DNA of 20,119 bases, taken from assembly GCA_003024985.2 (NCBI GenBank), contig PXIH01S0005685.1. The stretch is one strand, 5' to 3'. How positions within the stretch are numbered: the first letter of the stretch is position 1; each line of letters starts with the position of its first letter. Made by a program: the position numbers and the translations under genes. Origin of the DNA: Euperipatoides rowelli. Lineage: Eukaryota; Onychophora; Udeonychophora; Euonychophora; Peripatopsidae. The notes beneath the pieces were generated by a model. It made no database searches and was not told the DNA's origin. It worked only from the letters and a program-made list of their open reading frames with translations. Positions 11,901 through 18,849 of this stretch are shown here, in pieces.

Positions 11901-14900
11901 AATAACTTCCATTAGGGACAGTTTAGATTTTTTTGTTGTAGTAGCAGCTGTTGATATCTCAAAAGGTTCAATTAATCCTTGATTAATAGCTTGAGATAAA
12001 CTCATGCTTGATCTATCAACTGGATCAATAAACTGTTTATTTTCAAGATCAACTAAGCCCTTCTTTATTGCTTCAGTAAAAGTAAGCCTATCACTCTGAA
12101 TAAGTTTATCCCCTGCTTCTTTAGGTAAATGTCCTTCCCACACAGCTGAATGTATACTAATTATTCGGTCTTTACCAACCTGTACATATCTATTTTCTAA
12201 ATCAATAATGCCCCTATCAATAGCTTGAAGAACATTTAATTTAGCAGCTTCATTTTCTGGATCCTGAATAGATGGCTGCATCAAAACTGAACATGAAAGG
12301 GGATCTATAAAACCTTTATCACTAGCTTCTTCCAATGAAAATCTTTCCCCACTTAATGGATTTAGAAAAACCTGATTCTTAGGATCAATTAACCTCTTCT
12401 TAATAGCTGTTGTAAGAGAAATAACCTCTCCTGTATAAGGATTTAAAATCCCTTCTTTCTTTTCTACATAATGTTTGGATTCAATAGATTGATCCCACGG
12501 CACAACTTCTTTTGTGTCAGGATTAACAACTAAACCTGTACTAACATCAACAATACCACTTTCAACCGCTTTTCCTATAGGAATTCTTTCACCTGTTCTA
12601 GGATCAAGTACTCCAGCTTTCAAAGATTCTACTAAAGTAGAACTAACAAGCCCTCTATCAACAGCATCTTCTAATAAATCTCGTTCGTCATTAAGAGGAT
12701 TAACATATTCCAATGTAGTTAAATCTACTAGACCCTTTTGGACTGCTTCAGTCCATGTAACCGTTTCATTTGTAGTAGGATCTACAATACCTGATAAAAG
12801 AGCCAATTGAATATCATTTGGTGTTTGAAGCTCATCAGGAGTGCTTATGAGAGCAGCGATAGAATCAACAGGCATTTCATATTCATGTTGTGAATCAATA
12901 ATTATATCAGCTTCTTCAAACAATGATTCTTCAAGCTGTTCTGAATATTCTAAGGGTAGTAATATTAGCCCTTGATTAGCAGCTTCATCAATAGACATTT
13001 TCTGTTTTGTTATAGGATGGGTGAATGTTCCCAAGTTTTCATCAATAAGAGATCTTTTTATAGCAACATCTAATGTCATACCAATAGGTGGTGGCTTTAA
13101 AATTTGATCATCAGATGATATGAAAGCATATGATTGAACTGCTTCTATAAGGGATAATTTTCCTGAATTGGTAATTATTTGGACTGTGTTAGTATCCACT
13201 ATTCCCTTTTCTATTGCAATTTGAAGAGGAAGTAGTTCGTTAGTGTATGGGTCAGGAAAAGAACTGTCAGGGTCAATAATTTCACAAGCAATAGCTTCCT
13301 GGAGAGTAAGTTGTTCTCCACTTTCTGGGTGAATTATTTTATTACTTTCAGGGTCAATCAGTCCTTGAACTAGAATTTCTGGCAAGCTTAAACTTCTAGC
13401 AGTAGCTAAAAGAATATGACCAGTCTGTTTATCAACTAAACCACGGTCAATTGCTTCTCTAAATGTTACATTTTCTCCCGTTTTAATGTCTACAATAAAT
13501 CCTGCATCTTCAGGAATAACACACATATCTATAGCTTCTTCAAATGTAATCAATTCTCCTGTATTAGGATCAGCTAATTCTAAATTTTGTAATATTTCAG
13601 CAGTTTCTTCATTAATTAATCCTTGATGATAAGCTTCTTCCGGAGTTACTGGTTTTTTAATTTTAACTCTCCTTTCCATAATAACTACTTCTTTCTCTGG
13701 AGATTCAATACTTTTTGCCTTTCCCAATGTCACCTCATATTTTGACCCATCATCATCATCATCATCATAAAATTTGACAGTTTCTTCATACAATGGTTCT
13801 TTACCTTCATCATGAAAACCATTTATTTTGGGGTGTAAAGTGCTATTATCTGGAATCATGGCTTCATTCATTAAACTTTGTACATTTGAAATTGAATCAG
13901 TCTGTGAGATAGTATTTGGTTTAACAATATTAACATTAAACTGTTGAGATGATAGTGGAGGTAAACCATTTTGTAATGTATCTTTCATTATATTTTTGTG
14001 ACTATATGAATCATTCATAACTGAATCATCACCAAAATGGAGTGTTTTGGTTGATTCTAATGAGGATAATTTATCTTTTAAAGCACTTTGTTCCTGAGTA
14101 TGTGTTCCAATTGAATCTCTGTGAGTTGTAGGTTCAAATTCAACTGTTTTTAATGGAGAACTTTCACCAGATAATAAGGCTTCTTTAAAAGGATAAGCTT
14201 CCTGAGTTTGAGTAATTGGACTAGATGATTCAGTTAAAAGTGGTGTTAAACCTTGTTCTGTTTTAAGAGTAATTTCTTGAGTGAGTGGATCAATAGTTGA
14301 GTTTTTCTCATTTGATTGTTCTGTTAATAACGGAGTTAAATTATGTTCAAATGCTCCTTTAAATATAACTAATTCCGGGCTTTCTTTCACTGGACTTAAC
14401 TTATTTTCCAATGCTTCTTTTAAAATATTTTCGTGAATATGTGAATTTGCTGCAGCTAAATTGATATCTAGTTCATGATTTAAATAAAATGGTTCACTGA
14501 ACCCTGTAGTTACTTCATGTATATTTATTGTGTTGTTTATTTCAGGGTTAAAAGGAGTTGGTTTGATTAAAGCTGGGATAAAATTAGGTTCCATTTCTTT
14601 CTTCAAATTAATTTCTGGAGAATAATTTGTATCCATAATTTCAGTTGTATATCTTGAAATTTCAAGATCATTTGATAACTTAGCCGATTGTGGTGTTAGT
14701 CCACGTTCAAAAGCTTCTTCTAGAGTTATTTTTTCACCAGTATGTGGATCTATAACAATCATATTTGTTGTTTTATTAACTTTTACAACTTCTTTCACTT
14801 CTGAACCAGTACGTCCCCCTCGAGTAATGGGAAAAACAGCAGCTAATCCTGGACTATCAGCATCTACTAATCCTTTCTCAATAGCCTCATCCCAAGGAAT

Positions 14901-17900
14901 ATTTGTATTCGTCTGGGGATCAATTACTGTTACTTTCTGAATTACTTTGTTTTCTTCCCATTCAAGAGCTTCTTTACTCTCAGATGCTTGGTTATTCTCC
15001 AGATAGGGAATTTTATTTTTCTTCTGTTTTTTACTTGATTTCTTGGATTTAATGGCATCAGCTATGGCTAATCCAGCTAAAGCTGGAGCAGCTACAGCAG
15101 CTAGCACAGGTGCTCCAATGACTAAAAGACCCAATTTTACAGCATCTTTAATCTTTATTTTCCTTCCTGATTTATCAATGAATTGATAATTTTCTTTATC
15201 AATTATTCCTCTCTGAATTGCTTGGCTTAAAGATAATTCAGCACCACTTTTTGTTTCTTTGATTGTAATATGATCTAAATCAGCAGTTCCATCATGAAGA
15301 GATTTCTCAAATTCCGTAGGTGACTGTTGATCAAATGTATGAAGAGGATCATTTAATGTGTAAGACTGCAACGTCATCTTAACTGATTTAGCTTTACTAC
15401 CTTCTTGGATATCAATAACTTTGGTTATAGTTGACATTCTTGATTGATCAATAGTTGATGGCTGGAGTTGAATGAGATTGTCTTCTAAAGCATTTTTTAA
15501 AGGCATTTGTTGACCATTTATATCAGTATAACATCCATGAGAATTGAGGATTCCTTTTTCAATGGCATATTCAAGACTTAAAGGTTGGCCGGTTTCAGGC
15601 TCCAATATTGTGGCAGATTTAGGATCCACAAGTCCAATATTTACAGTTTCTTCAAGAGATAATTGTCTGTCAGTACCTGGAATAGTCAATAAACCATTAG
15701 TGACATCGATTAATCCTTTTGAAATTGCATCAAGTAATGTTAACCCCTCTTTAGGGATTTCAATCATCTGATGTGTTGTAATTGCTTCTCCATTTTCAGT
15801 TTGGCTGCTAGCAGTAAATGTAAATGTCTTGGTTGGACTTTGTTGCTCTATTTGACCATTAGTAAAAACTTTTAGATCCTGTAATTTAGCACCAGGATCT
15901 ATTTGTTCAGATGATAATTCAATTGTGGATTTTTCAGGAGATTGTAATATCTCTACTTCAATAGTGGATTTTTCAGGGCTTAATAATATATTTGGTTCAG
16001 GCATTACAGGAGTAATTTTATTTCGGATAGCTAATGTATCGGGCTTTTTTCTCACAGGAGAATGTTCTCTGCTTGAAAATGAACTTGATGTTCTGGGAGA
16101 TGAAATATCCTCCGATGGCAAGCTTGCAGGCCATTCAGAGGTCAATCCTATTAAACCTTTTTCTATGGCTTCTTTCAAGTTCATGACTGTTCCAGATACG
16201 GGATCAGTAAATGTTTCTCTTTGTTCATCAATCAATCCTTGACTCATGGCATCAGAAAATTTAATTTTGTACTCAGTTATTGGATCAGATTGGTCAGTTG
16301 CTTTTGTACCTGTAGTAGTTGTAACAGTAATATTACTTAAACTTTGTAAAAATGACACACCTTCAGGACTAATAAGACTTTGACTTAAAGCTTTTTCATA
16401 AGGTACAATATTTTGTGTTAATGGCTCAAGAACTAAACAAGATTTAGGATCAACATAATTTTTACTCACGGCTTCAAAAATTGTAATATTTTGACCATTA
16501 TCTTGAATGCCTGAATTATGATTTAATATTTCATATATTTTGGGTTCAATATATTTCCGAGATACTGCTTCTTCCATTGTCATTGATTTACCTGTTCGAT
16601 TGTCTATAAAGGTCCCAGACGTTAAATCAATGATTCCCAAATCAACTGCTTCATTGAAGCTAACTAAATCTCCAGTTTGCGGATTTTTGAATCCTTGTAT
16701 GTCAAAAATCTGTTTCTTTGTCACTGAAGTAATATAGCCATGCTTGATGGCTTCAGCAATAGAAAATATATCACCCGTTAATGGCTGAACATACTGCGTT
16801 TGAGGCACAATTAATCCTTCTTCCAGTGCACTGCCCATTGATAACACTTCATCTGATCTTGGATCAACTACACAATGGGAATCCAAATCTAACAATCCTT
16901 CAGCAATGGATTCAAGAAGAGTAAAAAATGTTCCTGTTCGACAATCTTTAATTTTGCCATCAGGTTTAATGGTCGATTCTTCATGTGCTTCTCGAATGGT
17001 AATAGGTTTAACTAAGAATCCTCTCTTTAATGAATCTTTTAACGAAAATAATTGATTCGTTTTCACATCTTTAAATTTCCCAGATATTGGGTGAATTATT
17101 TCATATTGTAAAGCTTCAGATAGGCTGATTTTCTTATTTGTTTCTGTATTTATAACTTCTTTTGTATAAGGGTTTAATGTGCCATTACAAATGGCCTCTT
17201 CTAGTGTTAGTTTTTCACCAGTATTTTTATTTACTAACTGCCCAGATGATTCTTCAATCAATCCATCGATGACAGCATCGGTCAAGGTATGGGCTCCAGA
17301 TAAGCTTTCTTCATTCACTAATAAAAAGCCTTGCTTTATTGCATCAGTAAAGGATAAAACTTCTTTAGTAGGTGAGACAATAAAGTCTCCAGTCTGAGGA
17401 TCAAGAACTTTTTTAACTAAAGCTTCAGCTATTGTGAGCCTGTCCTTTTGAAGAATGCCTTTATCTATCAAACAATCTATTTTATCAGTGCTAATAATGT
17501 TTAAATTAATAGCTTCATCTGTGGTTAAAAGTTTCCCTCGATCTGGATCTTTCAATTGAAGACTTTCTACATCATAAATTCCTTTCTGAATTGCTTCCAA
17601 AAGGCCTAACTCAATGCCAGTTTTAGGATCCACAATGCCCGAGTGTTCTGATAATTTTCTAAAGAGCTCAGGATTGATATATCCTCGATTTGCAGCCTCC
17701 TGGAGAGAGATTCTCTTTCCAGAAGACGAATCCACAAACTGGCTTCTTTTTACATCAAGTATTCCTTCATTAATTGCGTCAATTAATGACACTTCATCTC
17801 CGGTTGCTAAATTTTTAATGCCAGGCTGATCCACAATCATTTCGGATTCAGCACCAGTCAATATAATTTTTCTTACATGGGTGTAGTGCCTTGTAGTTTT

Positions 17901-18244
17901 AGAAATAACTTGAGTTCGTTTTGTAATGGTCTCAATGACTGTACTACTGACTGAATGAACAGGTCCTTCAGACAACAGTTGATCTTGTTCCATAGGTTCA
18001 GTCTCCTCTTCTATTCTTGAGATGTGAAGTTCAGATCTGAAGGATTTGATGGGGATAGGTGTAACATCTTCCAAAACTTCCTGAATTTTGAAAAAAAAAG
18101 AAAAAAGAAGAATGGACATTAAATATCAATTTAAATAAAGCAACATTTACATACACTATATATGGCTCTAATTCAATCAGGGGTATCTTTCTTACCATGA
18201 CAAATGTCCCAGTTTGAACATCTGTCATTACTCTATTATAATGT
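1990..18244 (-). CDS. MACF1: Spectraplakin (MACF1/dystonin/Shot/VAB-10 family), internal part of the gene, six exons
   Basis: Seen: six minus-strand exons (18244-18196, 18080-4983, 4708-4562, 3622-3284, 3158-3075, 2952-1990) with GT donors and AG acceptors join in one open frame. They encode about 100 plakin repeats followed by a spectrin-repeat rod marked by four Trp residues spaced 113, 129 and 116 residues apart. Known: plakin repeats placed before a long spectrin rod are the signature of spectraplakins, cytoplasmic proteins linking actin, microtubules and, through plakin repeats, intermediate filaments or junctions. The N-terminal CH domains and plakin domain and the C-terminal EF-hand/GAS2 region are not here, so both ends are incomplete. 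The family is sure. Which vertebrate paralogue it best matches cannot be told, and an invertebrate would normally have a single gene, so the symbol is a family label. Plectin and desmoplakin are less likely because their plakin repeats follow the rod. Confidence 0.95.
2953..3074 (-). other. Spectraplakin intron, 122 nt
   Basis: Minus-strand donor GTAAAC at 3074 and acceptor TTTATAG at 2953. Phase 0. A/T-rich with nothing else visible. Confidence 0.88.
3075..3158 (-). CDS. MACF1: Spectraplakin rod mini-exon (28 codons)
   Basis: An 84-nt, phase 0/0 exon with acceptor TTGATAG (AG at 3160-3159) and donor CTAAG|GTAAAC (G at 3074). It reads IFNGDVVSHQADLRFITMAA then QKFRDVAK, fitting the C-terminal helix of the spectrin repeat begun in the previous exon. 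Both flanking introns are short (125 and 122 nt). It is too short to stand out as an open reading frame. The support is the splice sites, the in-frame joins at both ends and the helical sequence. Confidence 0.9.
3159..3283 (-). other. Spectraplakin intron, 125 nt
   Basis: Minus-strand donor GTAATG at 3283 and acceptor TTGATAG at 3159. Phase 0. Contains a long poly-T run on the minus strand. Confidence 0.88.
3284..3622 (-). CDS. MACF1: Spectraplakin rod exon, spectrin repeat
   Basis: A 339-nt (113-codon) exon, phase 0/0, acceptor TTCTAG (AG at 3624-3623) and donor AAAAG|GTAATG (G at 3283). It starts NLLEDTMVHQQDITKCIQQI and ends KELNDSQK, a heptad-rich alpha-helical sequence. The conserved helix-A Trp sits in FLIWNDNAQ at residue 84, 113 residues after the Trp of the preceding exon, which fits the roughly 106-residue spectrin-repeat period. 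Repeat boundaries do not match exon boundaries. Role (family knowledge): part of the extended flexible rod of the cross-linker. Confidence 0.94.
3623..4561 (-). other. Spectraplakin intron, 939 nt
   Basis: Minus-strand donor GTAAGT at 4561 and acceptor TTCTAG at 3623. Phase 0. A/T-rich with homopolymer runs and two TACAGTA copies (3737, 4300). I see no exon, RNA gene or mobile element in it. Confidence 0.85.
4562..4708 (-). CDS. MACF1: Spectraplakin rod exon, first spectrin repeat segment after the plakin repeats
   Basis: A 147-nt (49-codon), phase 0/0 exon between acceptor TTTTTTTAG (AG at 4710-4709) and donor CAGA|GTAAGT (G at 4561). It reads SLVEEKYRQCTDEVENLLTW and ends IEIEQQLSAFR. The pattern LTWIFKVEKM is the conserved helix-A tryptophan region of a spectrin repeat, at residue 20 of the exon. 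It joins in frame both to the giant exon (AEFR|SLVE) and to the next rod exon (SAFR|NLLE). Because both neighbours are phase 0, it could follow directly on the small exon at 18196 if the giant exon is skipped. Confidence 0.93.
4709..4982 (-). other. Spectraplakin intron, 274 nt, after the giant exon
   Basis: Minus-strand donor GTAAAA at 4982 and acceptor TTTTTTTAG at 4709. Phase 0. Its first 90 nt stay open in the frame of the giant exon. An 8-bp inverted repeat (ctgtcatg 4875-4882, catgacag 4906-4913) lies around the read-through stop. Confidence 0.88.
4893..4982 (-). other. Possible alternative 3' extension of the giant exon (29 codons and TAA)
   Basis: If the donor at 4982 is not used, the frame continues for 29 codons (VKFTNLSLGKILGLVSYLV then SIFSLSCLTQ) to a TAA at 4895-4893, giving a protein that ends after the plakin repeats. 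In C. elegans, VAB-10A is such a plakin-ended isoform. I see no clear AATAAA just downstream on the minus strand, so ordinary intron sequence is the default reading. Confidence 0.2.
4983..18080 (-). CDS. MACF1: Spectraplakin giant plakin-repeat exon (4,366 codons, phase 0 at both ends)
   Basis: One uninterrupted 13,098-nt exon. The acceptor is a long pyrimidine tract ending TTCAG, with the first exon base at 18080; the donor is TTTAGG|GTAAAA after 4983. The open frame runs on at both sides, giving an intronic ATG at 18119 and a TAA at 4895-4893 that are not part of the spliced product. Contents by exon codon: 1-96 Ser/Thr-rich lead; 97-647 repeat block 1; 648-775 Ser/Pro linker; 776-1010 block 2 with hydrophobic cap; 1011-1477 acidic/degenerate linker; 1478-2168 block 3 with second cap; 2169-2430 Lys-rich linker; 2431-2736 mixed units; 2737-4357 ordered 99-residue array. 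Typical unit: LSLxEAIxxGLIDxxTGxFxDPxTGxx. Known: in Shot and vertebrate spectraplakins the plakin repeats are also in a large, optionally included exon; the repeats are thought to bind junctional or intermediate-filament partners. Codons with N at 6872 and 11306 are unread. Confidence 0.97.
5010..9872 (-). repeat. Ordered plakin array: 17 super-repeats of about 99 residues (297 nt), three unit types each
   Basis: Codons 2737-4357. Each super-repeat starts with a GW/GY/GL-type hydrophobic strand (GWIVEGSKPM, GWLITADKPI, GYLVKALKPI ... GLFITKNRAM). Type 1 carries a tyrosine in GLYNPxTG (14 of 17). Type 2 carries IDxxxTxVKDP. Type 3 carries IDxxTGxFxDPxTG and then passes straight to the next GxLI strand without a DP-TG turn. 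Those I counted by hand were 97-99 residues (three units of about 33). One super-repeat near 8590-8700 is reduced to a single unit. The array ends GFIFAAEFR at the donor. Confidence 0.85.
8478..8699 (-). repeat. Local tandem duplication of one plakin unit (111-nt period)
   Basis: Two adjacent units are clearly more alike than their neighbours. One encodes PESALTIQNVMEYEPYSQDS then GTVAD, the other PESTLTVQNLFESELYNQDN then GTVAD. In DNA, the shared stretch beginning atctgcaacagtacca recurs 111 nt apart (8478 and 8589 on the plus strand). This single-unit duplication inserts one extra type-1 unit into the three-unit register. Confidence 0.8.
9873..10798 (-). repeat. Mixed plakin units leading into the ordered array
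   Basis: Codons about 2428-2736. Recognisable units include LTVSESIDNGILN, IPLHKAIAAKLIN, MPMADAITHDVID, MLLQDAIIQSLV, IPFADAVTAGMID, IPVVEAIDKFLID and LSFAEAFSI. Two acidic inserts interrupt them: YSDDISDIEMIDAEKH near 10500 and SFGDDDSEPIDLTKQIDDAP near 10200. From LPLFHHIVASLVQQKLYD onward the three-unit order of the array is already visible. Confidence 0.75.
10799..11576 (-). other. Lysine-rich disordered linker with reiterated FKKP motifs
   Basis: Codons about 2169-2430 contain no plakin unit and are dominated by Lys, Ser, Asp and Asn. Short related motifs recur: LFKKPVDEID, SFKKPSDLQD, MFEKSHEPHD, FTKKSIDQVP. It also includes VEPKKTFVNKRSVAELVEKK and HDKPGKKVSE. Such a basic, flexible stretch could bind microtubules or acidic surfaces, but that is inference; no domain is recognised. 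One codon (N at 11306) is undetermined. Confidence 0.7.
11577..11654 (-). other. Hydrophobic cap segment 2 (26 residues, core IGAPV)
   Basis: 26 codons starting LLAVIGAPVALVAA and ending AAAVGAV, followed by KNKLKSKDASKN. Same length, same position in a terminal plakin unit and same IGAPV core as the segment at 15128-15051. Preceding units also match: KFVNQSGSKISIKKAAQTG here against FIDKSGRKIKIKDAVKLG there. The shared arrangement shows one module duplicated within the exon. Confidence 0.75.
11577..13649 (-). repeat. Plakin repeat block 3 (about 24 units) with terminal hydrophobic cap
   Basis: Codons 1478-2168. Units run from VTPEEAYHQGLIN through ITFEEAIDMCVIP, VTFREAIDRGLVD, LSLPEILVQGLID, LTLQEAIACEIID and others, to ISTKNALKSGLID and ISIKKAAQTG, which ends in a hydrophobic cap. 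About 60 residues near 12950-12800 (IIIDSQHEYEMP, IAALISTPDELQTP) break the pattern. The block's organisation (units, cap, Lys-rich stretch) mirrors block 2. Confidence 0.87.
13650..15050 (-). other. Linker with Lys cluster, isolated plakin units and degenerate LTPL motifs
   Basis: Codons about 1011-1477. It begins with the lysine cluster (KSKKSSKKQKKNK). Two recognisable units follow: IPWDEAIEKGLVD and ITLEEAFERGLTP. From about 14690 to 13860 the sequence is low in order but reuses short pieces of a unit: LKEALENKLSPV, FKGAFEHNLTPLL, EQGLTPLLTES, FKEALLSGESSPL, LKDKLSSLES, MKDTLQNGLPPL. It ends with an acidic Asp run and KSIESPEKEVV, then the basic RRVKIKKP before block 3. It looks like eroded repeats turned into a linker. 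Confidence 0.6.
13749..13766 (-). repeat. In-frame GAT microsatellite coding for six Asp
   Basis: Six GAT codons in a row inside FYDDDDDDGSKY. On the plus strand it reads as six ATC triplets. It is a short trinucleotide microsatellite within the linker, where length changes would be tolerated because they keep the frame. Confidence 0.9.
15051..15128 (-). other. Hydrophobic cap segment 1 (26 residues, core IGAPV)
   Basis: 26 codons starting LLVIGAPVLAAV and ending LAIADAI, made almost only of Ala, Leu, Val, Ile, Gly and Pro. It replaces the turn of the last plakin unit of block 2 and is followed at once by the lysine cluster KSKKSSKKQKKNK. Length and hydrophobicity are similar to a membrane-spanning or membrane-inserting helix, but the prolines and the cytoskeletal context make another role, such as capping the repeat solenoid, just as possible. 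A second copy lies at 11654-11577. Confidence 0.75.
15051..15755 (-). repeat. Plakin repeat block 2 with terminal hydrophobic cap
   Basis: Codons about 776-1010. Units: LTLLDAISKGLID, LSLEETVNIGLVD, LSLEYAIEKGILN, MPLKNALEDNLI, then a spacer of about 70 residues with no clear unit, LSLSQAIQRGIID and IKIKDAVKLG, which runs directly into a hydrophobic segment at 15128-15051. This is a much shorter block than the others and is bounded by the Ser/Pro linker on one side and a lysine cluster on the other. Confidence 0.83.
15755..16140 (-). other. Ser/Pro-rich linker 1
   Basis: Codons about 648-775 of the giant exon. It opens SEWPASLPSEDISSPRTSSS and contains SPVRKK, two copies of SPEKSTIE about 14 residues apart (coded near 15975 and 15935) and SPTK (near 15835). 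No plakin unit is visible. The sequence looks disordered and holds four S-P-x-K/R sites, the consensus of cyclin-dependent and related proline-directed kinases. Whether it is phosphorylated is inference. Confidence 0.7.
16140..17792 (-). repeat. Plakin repeat block 1 (about 20 units)
   Basis: Codons 97-647 of the giant exon. Successive units begin VSLIDAINEG, ISLQEAANRG, LGLLEAIQKG, LTTDEAINLN, LTIAEALVKK and so on, ending MNLKEAIEKGLIG. Each unit has a helix (xLxEAIxxG), a short strand and a turn with DPxTG. Units such as LSFTDAIKQGFLLV and FSLKDSLKRGFLVK lack the DP-TG turn and resemble the third unit type of the ordered array at 5010-9872, so this block probably descends from the same three-unit pattern but is more diverged. 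Confidence 0.88.
17793..18080 (-). other. Ser/Thr-rich lead segment before the first plakin repeat
   Basis: Codons 1-96 of the giant exon contain no plakin repeat. They begin EVLEDVTPIPIKSF, pass through an acidic stretch (RIEEETEPMEQDQ) and then a Ser/Thr/Arg-rich stretch with STVIETITKRTQVISKTTRH. It links the small upstream exon to repeat block 1 and is probably flexible. No known domain is recognised. Confidence 0.6.
18081..18195 (-). other. Spectraplakin intron, 115 nt, before the giant exon
   Basis: Minus-strand donor GTAAGA at 18195 and acceptor CAAAATTCAG preceded by a long pyrimidine tract, AG at 18082-18081. Phase 0. It contains an in-frame ATG (18119-18117) that is not needed for translation of the spliced product. 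Confidence 0.8.
18196..18244 (-). CDS. MACF1: Spectraplakin small exon before the plakin-repeat exon
   Basis: A 49-nt exon whose reading, after one base completing a codon, is HYNRVMTDVQTGTFVM. It ends in phase 0 at a strong donor (ATG|GTAAGAAA, donor G at 18195). The acceptor TTATAG lies at 18250-18245 and has a poor pyrimidine tract, so the upstream edge is less certain than the downstream one. The phrase DVQTGTFV resembles the turn of a plakin repeat, so this may be the lead-in to the repeat region. It joins in frame to EVLEDVTPIP of the giant exon across a 115-nt intron. An in-frame ATG at 18258-18256, right after a TAA, would alternatively make this a first coding exon starting MWAYR. 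Confidence 0.6.
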
Positions 18245-18817
18245 CTATAAGCCCACATTTAGATTTTTTTTATCCCAAAATACGTTATAAATTGTAGATA
18301 AATGGGGGGAAAAAACTAAAAAAGAGTAATTAAGAAAATTCTATCAAATTTCATCTTTTTTTTTTTTAAGACAAATTTTGTGACATTATTAGACGGTTAT
18401 AAAAAAATTCAGCTTGCCATTATTAATACATCTCATTTTTCAAATCAACGTGAAACAATTAAGTTTAAGTATGTCTTTATTATTATATTTAAACTATTTT
18501 CCCTTACCCCTTTGTATTTCCCCCTCCTGAAATATAGTTTGTTGCACATGATTGTAAAAGTCAGAAATGTCACATAAATTACATACGATATTGAAAATTA
18601 ACTGTTTATCTTAAAAAATGTATTTTAATTTGCTTTATAGCAGTATGCTTAGACTAAAGTAATTAAAAATAGAATACCGATCTACAAATTCATTCATCTT
18701 TTTTTGTTTAAAGTTCTACAACCTTGTCTGATGTTACGGGAGTTTATTTTGTAAAAACAATCNTAAAAAAATTAAATTGACTTGCTAAATTAATATTTTT
18801 TGCTAAGATTTCTGCAG

Positions 18818-18849
18818 ATTGAAAATGGCCGATATGGATGTTTTGACAG
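18818..18849 (+). CDS. Candidate opposite-strand mini-exon with start codon (uncertain)
   Basis: A 32-nt segment lies between a good plus-strand acceptor (TTTCTGCAG, ending 18817) and a strong donor (ACAG|GTAAGA, GT at 18850). It contains AAAATGGCCGATATGGATGT, a start codon in good context with A at -3 and G at +4, encoding MADMDVLT and ending in phase 1. The GC-richer look stands out from the surrounding intron. It would be the first coding exon of a gene nested in or next to spectraplakin on the other strand. No partner exon is seen to 20119 and I do not recognise the peptide, so it may be chance. Confidence 0.22.

Noticed and set aside
5119-17829. Many plus-strand open frames of 65-130 codons across the giant exon, several sharing phrases like SPVLGS and MASxxV
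   Set aside because: They are antisense shadows of the plakin repeats. The recurring phrases come from reading the DPxTG and EAIxxG codons backwards, so the repetition is inherited from the real gene and is not a second protein family.
18031-18258. Minus-strand 75-codon frame overlapping the end of the giant exon
   Set aside because: Only 18244-18196 is likely exon. The remainder runs through a clear GT...AG intron and then the giant exon in the wrong frame.
18380-18577. Plus-strand 65-codon open frame rich in Ile, Phe, Lys and Leu
   Set aside because: Typical of chance frames in A/T-rich intron; no splice context, homology or codon pattern supports it.
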